Positions 7,415 to 11,921 of a stretch of DNA of 11,921 bases are shown here, in pieces. A program made the position numbers and the translations under genes. Position 1 is the first letter of the stretch. The number at the start of each line of letters is the position of its first letter. This DNA is from Firmicutes bacterium UBA4874 (GTDB lineage Bacteria; Bacillota; Clostridia; Caldicoprobacterales; DTU083), in assembly GCA_002399435.1 (NCBI GenBank), contig DHDO01000096.1, positions 436 through 12,356 on the forward strand. Reading direction: 5' to 3'. Under the pieces are notes generated by a model. That model was not told where the DNA came from and ran no database searches. It was given only the letters and a program-made list of their open reading frames with translations.

Positions 7415-8302
7415 ATGAAAGAAAGAAGAAAAAGGAAAGTTACAGCATTTGATGTGATCAATATCACGGTCATGTGTCTGTTTGGAGTGGTAACCCTGCT
7501 TCCTGTGCTGCAGGTGGTGGCCAAGGCCTTCAGTTCGGAGGGTCCGGTGATTGCAGGTCTGGTATCCTTCTGGCCCATCGATCCGCAGATTGATACGGTG
7601 CTTTATGTATTAAAGAAGCCGGAGTTTGGCGGTTCCTTCCGGGTTTCGGTCATCGTTACCATACTGGGCACTTTGATTGCCATGCTGCTGACGGTTTCTG
7701 TGGCGTACCCGCTCTCCAAGCCAAAGCTGAGGGGACGGAAGTTCTTTTTGTACATCTTTGTTTTTGTGATGCTGTTCAATGCCGGCATGGTTCCCAATTA
7801 TCTGATGTACCGGTCCCTGAAACTGATCAATACCATATGGGCTCTGGTGTTCTCCGGTGTCTTTTCGGTTTTCAATATGTTCATCGTAAAGAATTATTTT
7901 GAATCCCTGCCGGAGACCGTAGAAGAAGCGGCAAAGATAGACGGGGCGTCCAATATGTGCACTTTGGTCCAGATTGTGCTTCCCATGTCACTGCCGGTAT
8001 TGGCGACGGTGACCCTGTTTTATGGGGTAGGGTTCTGGAACAATTATATGTCCGGGGTTCTGTATATCACGGATGCCTCCCTGAAACCCCTGCAGCAGTA
8101 TCTGTATGATCTGATTACCGAAGCGATGAACACCATTGATGAAGCTGGGAACATTGCGGACATTGATTCCGCCATGAATTTGACGGGAGAGAGCGTTCGT
8201 TCCGCTACCATTGTGGTATCCACGGTACCCATCCTGATCCTTTATCCCTTCCTGCAGAAGTATTTTGTGAAGGGCATGACCATAGGATCCGTGAAAGGGT
8301 GA
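7415..8302 (+). CDS. Carbohydrate ABC transporter permease 2 (YtcP/LplC-like)
   Basis: This 295-residue permease has the EAA loop VEEAAKIDGASNMCTLVQIV (about 169-188), spans near 15-35, 75-98, 109-127, 138-157, 192-210 and 262-280, and the family-typical C-terminus ending in TIGSVKG. The start ATG follows AAAGGAA at a fairly long spacing (about 11 nt). It is the heterodimer partner of permease 1. The nucleotide sequence of its last codons (8278-8298) recurs exactly at 10313-10333, where a relic of a second copy is found. A strong hairpin follows at 8340-8375, before the binding-protein gene. Confidence 0.93.
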   Translation: MKERRKRKVTAFDVINITVMCLFGVVTLLPVLQVVAKAFSSEGPVIAGLVSFWPIDPQIDTVLYVLKKPEFGGSFRVSVIVTILGTLIAMLLTVSVAYPLSKPKLRGRKFFLYIFVFVMLFNAGMVPNYLMYRSLKLINTIWALVFSGVFSVFNMFIVKNYFESLPETVEEAAKIDGASNMCTLVQIVLPMSLPVLATVTLFYGVGFWNNYMSGVLYITDASLKPLQQYLYDLITEAMNTIDEAGNIADIDSAMNLTGESVRSATIVVSTVPILILYPFLQKYFVKGMTIGSVKG

Positions 8303-8339
8303 CAGTTGGACTGTTGAGTGAAATCTTCATTGTACTTCA

Positions 8340-8375
8340 AATCCAGGGATGGAATGGTTATCCGGTCCCTGGATT
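8340..8375 (+). promoter_or_regulatory. Intercistronic hairpin between permease 2 and the binding-protein gene
   Basis: AATCCAGGGA (8340-8349) pairs perfectly with TCCCTGGATT (8366-8375) around a 16-nt loop that can itself pair GGA with TCC. The hairpin is followed by GAAATAAAAAAATC rather than a U tract, so it is a poor intrinsic terminator. It is better read as an mRNA-processing or 3'-end-stabilising element that lets the lipoprotein be made in excess over the permeases. The fold is read by eye; the role is inferred. Confidence 0.6.
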
Positions 8376-8416
8376 GAAATAAAAAAATCAGGATGCTATA
8401 AGGAGGCTCATAGTAC

Positions 8417-10006
8417 ATGAAAAAATTACTAAGTTTCTTTCTCGCAGCTGTTTTGATGCTTTCCATGACTGCATGCTCCGGAGGTGTGGACAAAACCAAT
8501 GCAGGAAAGGGGAGCACAAAAAAACCGGTAACCACTTCAAAATCCGGAAAGGATTCTGGAAAGTTCAATGAATCCGCTTTGTCCGGAAAAAAGCCAGAGC
8601 TGAAAATATTGACAGGCTACGAGGCTTATAACTTTAATGAACAGCCCGCCAACAAATTGGAAGAAGAAATGACCGGTTATAAGGTGAAATGGTTCAATTT
8701 ACCTCAGGAAAATGCCGATAAAAAACTGATTCTGGATATTTCAGGCGGGGAATCCTATGATTTAATTATGAGAATTGGTGCAAGCTCAGCAAATCAGTTA
8801 TTTGAAAAGAATGCCTTGCAGGATTTGAAGCCCCTGCTGGATAAGTATGGGAAAAACATTCTTGCTGGAGTTTCCGATATGGCGCTTCAATCTGTAACAA
8901 CCGAAGATGGTGTGATCTATGGCATCCCTCATGAAGCATTTGATGGCCCGCAGCCAGGCGGAGATCCCTATGGTATATTAAAAGGCGGAATAGGTTTCAA
9001 CATGAAATATATGAAAGAGTTGGGGAAAGAAGTGCCGGCCAATCTGAATGATTTTTACAACGTGCTGAAGGCGTACACAGATAAAACCGGAAAGCCGGCC
9101 CTGACAACCATGGCAAGTGCTTGGCTGAATTATGTTATGGCTGGTTTTGGAATGGGTGATGCAGGCTGGTATGAGGTAGACGGTGAATACCTGCCTCGTA
9201 TCAAGAATCCTGCTGTGGTCGATTATCTTGCCTATATGCAGAAGCTGTACAAGGAAGGTTTGCTGGATAATGACATGCCGATTAATACCATTGATACCGC
9301 AAAGGAGAAATTTACCAACGGGACCGCATTGGCTTATCCGGTTATGTTTTGGGCCATTGATGGTATCTATGAAGCGTTTAAAGCAACAGGCAGCGATGCC
9401 AAGGTTCAGGTTGCCACTTTTCTGGCGAAAGACGCCAACACGAAACCGGTTGTTTATTTAAGGCAGGGAATTTCCGCGCTTTCCTGCATTCCCAAGACGG
9501 CAAAAAATCCGGAACATGCCATCAACTGGTTCAACATTATATCCGACAAGGAGAACTTTAAAAAGATCTACATTGGAGAAGAAGGTAAATCCTATGAAAT
9601 AAAGGATGGCAGTTATTATCCTATTTTCCCTGCGTTCAATGACTTCACCAATTCGGATAAGTTCACCGGTGTTTTGCAAACTGATGTGGCCTTTAAGATG
9701 TGGCAGGCGAGAGCCAGGAAGACGGATGCCATGGCGGAAATGTATGATCAGATGAACTCCAGAGTGGGAGACTATGAGGTAAAAAACTATTATGAATCCT
9801 ATGCTTCATCACTGCCGGAAGTTCGGGACAATGATGCTGCCCTGGGAACTATGGTGAATGACAAACTGATTCAGGCCATCGCAGATGGGGGAGATCCAAA
9901 GAAAGCCATTGACAATATCATTGCGGAATGGGATAAGACCGGCGGAAAGGAATATGAAGCCGCAATGAAGAAATGGCATGATGAGAACAAAGATACGATG
10001 AAGTAG
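8417..10006 (+). CDS. Sugar-binding lipoprotein of the ABC transporter (extracellular solute-binding protein)
   Basis: The 529-residue precursor begins MKKLLSFFLAAVLMLSMTAC, a lipoprotein signal peptide with a lipobox-like end (MTAC) and acylated Cys20. A Gly/Ser/Lys-rich linker follows to about residue 55. The rest has the length and character of the large family-1 binding proteins (LplA/LipO group) that pair with LplB/YtcP permeases: ELKILTGY at the start of the core, IPHEAFDG, and a Trp- and Tyr-rich middle. AAGGAGG lies 10-11 nt before the ATG. The protein should sit on the outer membrane face, capture the oligosaccharide and pass it to the two permeases, and may also signal to the adjacent kinase. 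A decayed copy of its last ~23 codons lies at 11422-11490. A terminator-like hairpin follows at 10058-10102. Substrate unknown; a mannoside is suggested only by the GH130 neighbour. Confidence 0.92.
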   Translation: MKKLLSFFLAAVLMLSMTACSGGVDKTNAGKGSTKKPVTTSKSGKDSGKFNESALSGKKPELKILTGYEAYNFNEQPANKLEEEMTGYKVKWFNLPQENADKKLILDISGGESYDLIMRIGASSANQLFEKNALQDLKPLLDKYGKNILAGVSDMALQSVTTEDGVIYGIPHEAFDGPQPGGDPYGILKGGIGFNMKYMKELGKEVPANLNDFYNVLKAYTDKTGKPALTTMASAWLNYVMAGFGMGDAGWYEVDGEYLPRIKNPAVVDYLAYMQKLYKEGLLDNDMPINTIDTAKEKFTNGTALAYPVMFWAIDGIYEAFKATGSDAKVQVATFLAKDANTKPVVYLRQGISALSCIPKTAKNPEHAINWFNIISDKENFKKIYIGEEGKSYEIKDGSYYPIFPAFNDFTNSDKFTGVLQTDVAFKMWQARARKTDAMAEMYDQMNSRVGDYEVKNYYESYASSLPEVRDNDAALGTMVNDKLIQAIADGGDPKKAIDNIIAEWDKTGGKEYEAAMKKWHDENKDTMK

Positions 10007-10057
10007 GAAATACTACACGAAGCAAGCCGTAAAAAGTGCAATAACCAACCAGGAAAG

Positions 10058-10102
10058 CAGAGCCTGATAAACCATAAACAAATCTGGATTTATCAGGCTC
10101 TG
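10058..10102 (+). terminator. Terminator-like hairpin ending the transporter operon
   Basis: CAGAGCCTGATAAA (10058-10071) pairs perfectly over 14 bp with TTTATCAGGCTCTG (10089-10102), leaving a 17-nt loop. It is followed by TTTATGCTG, a weak U tract, so termination may be partial. Placed 52 bp after the binding-protein stop, it probably ends or attenuates the operon, or protects the 3' end, ahead of the GH130 gene. Confidence 0.65.
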
Positions 10103-10143
10103 TTTATGCTGTGTAGTGTATAATAGACGCTGAGGGAAACTGT

Positions 10144-10320
10144 ATGAGTACAAGAACTGAAGATACTGACAAAAGAGTGATTACAAATATTTATAAGCGC
10201 CTTTCGATACAACGGATGCTTCAAATGAAACTTTGTAATACTATCTGTTTTTCTGACCTTATTGTCAGCTGTTGCTACGGTAGCAGAAACCTGGGTTTGC
10301 CGTTATGGTCCCGACCATAG
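10144..10320 (+). other. Doubtful 58-codon ORF, possible degraded gene start
   Basis: ATG 10144 follows GAGGG at 7 nt and a TATAAT at 10119-10124, though I see no acceptable -35 box. The ORF starts MSTRTEDTDKRVITNIYKRL and ends at a TAG at 10318-10320. From about 10229 a different frame encodes a hydrophobic run (FVILSVFLTLLSAVATVA), which would be joined to the start by one frameshift. The 3' end overlaps the permease relic. I do not recognise the protein. It looks more like debris of a broken membrane-protein gene than a functional peptide. The rest of the 10007-10363 gap holds the terminator and the permease relic. Confidence 0.25.
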
Positions 10321-10337
10321 GATCCGTGAAAGGATAA
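10284..10337 (+). pseudogene. Relic of the 3' end of a second permease 2 gene
   Basis: Bases 10313-10333 are identical to 8278-8298, the last codons of permease 2. Read in the permease frame, the relic gives TIGSVKG followed by TAA, exactly as in the intact gene (TIGSVKG then TGA). Upstream in that frame, codons for Gln-Lys (10284-10289) match the Gln-Lys of LQKYF in the intact protein, although the residues between are scrambled and a TAG lies at 10281. The rest of the gene is gone. The following bases 10334-10348 match 13 of 15 positions with the leader of the binding-protein gene at 8379-8393; that match is AT-rich and therefore weak. Confidence 0.7.
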
Positions 10338-10363
10338 AAAATTTAGGAGAGGAAGACTTATTT

Positions 10364-11371
10364 ATGCCACAAATGATGCCGGAATATAAAACAAGCCCGG
10401 TTATACATCGATACAACGATGGAGCCCCGGTACTTTCTGCCAAAGATATCCCCTATCCTGCTGATTGTATCTTCAATGCAGGTGTCGCCAAATACGAGGG
10501 GAAATATGTCATGGTGTTCCGCAACGATTATGATCCCATTCCCGGACATGGTTTTCGCGGATGCAATCTTGGCATCGCGTTTAGCGATGACGGAAGGAAA
10601 TGGTCTGTGAGGAAAAAGCCTTTTTTGACTGCCGGGGATCTGGGGGATCCGGAGGTTACCAGAGTATATGATCCCAGACTGACGATTCTCGGCGGACGAG
10701 CCTGTCTGTGTTTTGCAGTGGATACCAAACATGGCTTGCGGGGCGGGATCGCAGTAACAGAGGACTTTGAAAAAATTGAAGTACTTTCCATGACAGTCCC
10801 CGATAATCGCAACATGGTGCTGTTTCCGGAAAAGATCCATGACAGATATGTACGGATGGAGCGGCCATTCCCTGTTTACTCCCGGGGTGGTAAGGATCGG
10901 TTCGATATCTGGATGTCCTTTTCGCCGGACCTGCACTATTGGGGGGATTCCAAACTGGTCCTGACGGTGGAGGATGTTCCGTTTGCCAATGACAAAATAG
11001 GGCCCGGGGCACCGCCGATCAAAACAAAATATGGTTGGCTCACACTGTTTCATGCAGTTCAGCGTGACGACAGCCGGGGTAAAAATGGCTGGGAGGATAA
11101 GTGGACCAAATGCTATTGTACCGGCATTATGCTGTTGGATCAGGAAAATCCCGGAAAGGTGATCGGCTTATCCCGGCTCCCTTTGATCACGCCGGAGACC
11201 GGTTGGGAAGCGGAGAAAGGATTTCGTACCAACGTGATTTTCCCGGGCGGAATGATTCTGGAAGATGATGGCGAGGTAAAAATCTACTATGGAGCTTCAG
11301 ATACCGTGGAGTGTCTGGCAACAGCCAGTGTGGAGGATCTGATTGCACTTTGCAGACCGCTCTGCAGCTGA
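10364..11371 (+). CDS. GH130-family glycoside phosphorylase (beta-mannoside phosphorylase type)
   Basis: From ATG 10364 (AGGAGAGG upstream, at a rather long spacing) the protein has 335 residues, the normal GH130 length. Family hallmarks are PYPADCIFNAGVAKYEGKYV (about 30-49), then VFR, DPRLT with the candidate proton-donor Asp103, LFPEKIHDRYVRMERPFP (about 153-170), KIGPGAPPIKTKYGW (about 211-225), LFH with the likely phosphate-binding His230, and YYGASDT near the end. GH130 enzymes act in the cytoplasm, cleaving beta-mannosides with inorganic phosphate to alpha-mannose-1-phosphate; acceptors differ by subgroup (glucose, mannose or N-acetylglucosamine). No signal peptide is present, fitting use of an imported oligosaccharide. 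A longer in-frame TTG start at 10262 was rejected because it reads through the permease relic and lacks a ribosome binding site. Family assignment is firm; substrate is not. Confidence 0.9.
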   Translation: MPQMMPEYKTSPVIHRYNDGAPVLSAKDIPYPADCIFNAGVAKYEGKYVMVFRNDYDPIPGHGFRGCNLGIAFSDDGRKWSVRKKPFLTAGDLGDPEVTRVYDPRLTILGGRACLCFAVDTKHGLRGGIAVTEDFEKIEVLSMTVPDNRNMVLFPEKIHDRYVRMERPFPVYSRGGKDRFDIWMSFSPDLHYWGDSKLVLTVEDVPFANDKIGPGAPPIKTKYGWLTLFHAVQRDDSRGKNGWEDKWTKCYCTGIMLLDQENPGKVIGLSRLPLITPETGWEAEKGFRTNVIFPGGMILEDDGEVKIYYGASDTVECLATASVEDLIALCRPLCS

Positions 11372-11375
11372 AAAC

Positions 11376-11490
11376 AGAGGGCCAAAGCAACAGGTCATTG
11401 CACAGACCCCAATGGGGGAACACCGGCGGAAGGGAATATGAAGCCGCCATGGAGAAATAGCATGAAGAGAATAAGGATACGATAAAATAA
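11376..11490 (+). pseudogene. Relic of the 3' end of a second sugar-binding-protein gene
   Basis: Bases 11422-11490 align without gaps to 9938-10006, the last 23 codons of the intact binding protein including the stop: 59 of 69 positions match. The intact reading TGGKEYEAAMKKWHDENK becomes TGGREYEAAMEK-stop-HEENK, because TGG (9974-9976) is TAG (11458-11460). Half of the ten differences change no amino acid, so the copy was under selection before decay. Upstream, codons for V-I-A-Q (11394-11405) match I-I-A-E, followed by a 7-nt insertion that shifts the frame. A short CCAAAG match suggests the relic begins right after the GH130 stop. No start codon or ribosome binding site is present. Confidence 0.85.
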
Positions 11491-11518
11491 AGGCTTTTTT
11501 CTTTCTTGCTTTACATAG

Positions 11519-11524
11519 TATAAT
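11519..11524 (+). promoter_or_regulatory. Possible -10 box ahead of the FAD oxidoreductase gene
   Basis: A consensus TATAAT lies 26 bp before the ATG at 11551. No good -35 box is seen at 16-18 bp; only a T-rich run (TTTTTTC) is there. The core GTATAATA context also occurs at 10118-10125, ahead of the doubtful 58-codon ORF. Confidence 0.3.
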
Positions 11525-11550
11525 ACACTTCAGAGGAGGTTTGAACGATT

Positions 11551-11921
11551 ATGAATTCAGAATATCAGTTTACCGTTACGGCAGATGTTGTGGTATGCGG
11601 TGCCGGAACGGCCGGTTCCATAGCAGCCATTGCAGCGGCAAGGGAAGGGAAATCCGTTGCCCTGATCGAGCAGTTTGGTATCGCGGGGGGAAGTGCACCT
11701 TTGTCCCTGGTAACGCCGATGATGCACACCCATATCAGGGGGAATCCCATGAATTCCTATTTGAGTCAGGAGATCAATGAAAGATTGCTGGCGCTGGGGG
11801 CTGCCAGCGGAGATGGATCATCGTTTGATCCGCTTATGATCTCCATTGTTCTGGAAGACCTGTTGCTGAAGGAAAACGTCAGAATCCTTTACCATACGTT
11901 GATTACCGGTGTTAAAAAAGA
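11551..11921 (+). CDS. FAD-dependent oxidoreductase, 5' part only
   Basis: The gene starts at ATG 11551 after GAGGAGGT (10 nt spacing) and runs off the window with 123 codons visible. Residues 12-42 form a dinucleotide-binding Rossmann motif: hydrophobic strand ADVVV, then CGAGTAGSIAAIAAAREG and the acidic strand end SVALIE. The following QFGIAGGSAP matches the FAD_oxidored group (such as fumarate reductase-like and pyridine nucleotide-disulfide-type flavoproteins), in which the segment after the ADP-binding fold often reads GGxxT or similar. In carbohydrate loci these flavoproteins are often found with sugar transporters, but their substrates are mostly unassigned. It lies 60 bp past the binding-protein relic. 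Function beyond FAD-linked redox chemistry cannot be read from the visible part. Confidence 0.85.
   Translation, partial: MNSEYQFTVTADVVVCGAGTAGSIAAIAAAREGKSVALIEQFGIAGGSAPLSLVTPMMHTHIRGNPMNSYLSQEINERLLALGAASGDGSSFDPLMISIVLEDLLLKENVRILYHTLITGVKK

Noticed and set aside
10262..10363. 34-residue N-terminal extension of GH130 from TTG 10262
   Set aside because: It reads through the permease relic in another frame and lacks a ribosome binding site; GH130 homology begins after ATG 10364.
10358..11053. 231-codon minus-strand ORF opposite GH130
   Set aside because: It overlaps the strong GH130 coding signal and its translation shows no domain.
10284..11490. Mobile element carrying GH130, with the flanking matches as terminal repeats
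   Set aside because: The two flanks differ from each other; each matches a different gene end, in frame and ending at the stop codon. No transposase or integrase is present.
11491..11518. Intrinsic terminator at the T-rich run after the binding-protein relic
   Set aside because: A run of six T is present but I find no stem immediately before it.

Overview
The window looks like chromosomal DNA from a Gram-positive Bacillota of the Clostridia or Paenibacillus type. The grounds are AGGAGG-type ribosome binding sites, sigma-A promoters, a lipobox lipoprotein, and a YesM/YesN-type two-component pair next to an LplB/YtcP-type sugar transporter that has no ATPase of its own. The species cannot be named from the sequence.

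Layout. (1) 1-560, minus: 5' part of a PHP-domain hydrolase gene cut by the window edge. (2) 561-840: divergent promoter region. (3) 841-2534, plus: a tandem-GNAT acetyltransferase and a PIG-L-type deacetylase, tightly coupled. (4) 2549-6012, minus: an AraC-type response regulator followed by its sensor histidine kinase, convergent with the PIG-L gene. (5) 6013-6389: divergent control region with a promoter for each side, an exact 39-bp tandem duplication in the regulator's leader, and a perfect palindrome abutting the transporter -35 box. (6) 6390-10006, plus: two permeases and a substrate-binding lipoprotein, with a strong hairpin between permease 2 and the lipoprotein gene and a terminator-like hairpin after it. 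(7) 10364-11371, plus: a GH130-type mannoside phosphorylase. (8) 11551 to the end, plus: a partial FAD-dependent oxidoreductase.

The probable logic is a glycan-utilisation locus. The sensor kinase perceives an extracellular sugar, the regulator activates the transporter operon, the lipoprotein and permeases import an oligosaccharide using a shared ATPase encoded elsewhere, and the GH130 enzyme phosphorolyses it. A beta-mannoside substrate is inferred from the GH130 family alone.

The most unusual feature is a pair of gene relics flanking the GH130 gene. Just upstream is the tail of a second copy of permease 2 (21 identical nucleotides, same last codons and stop). Just downstream is the tail of a second copy of the binding protein (59 of 69 nucleotides identical, with TGG changed to TAG). 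The GH130 gene therefore occupies the place of a binding-protein gene in a decayed paralogous transporter cassette, which records how the locus was assembled.
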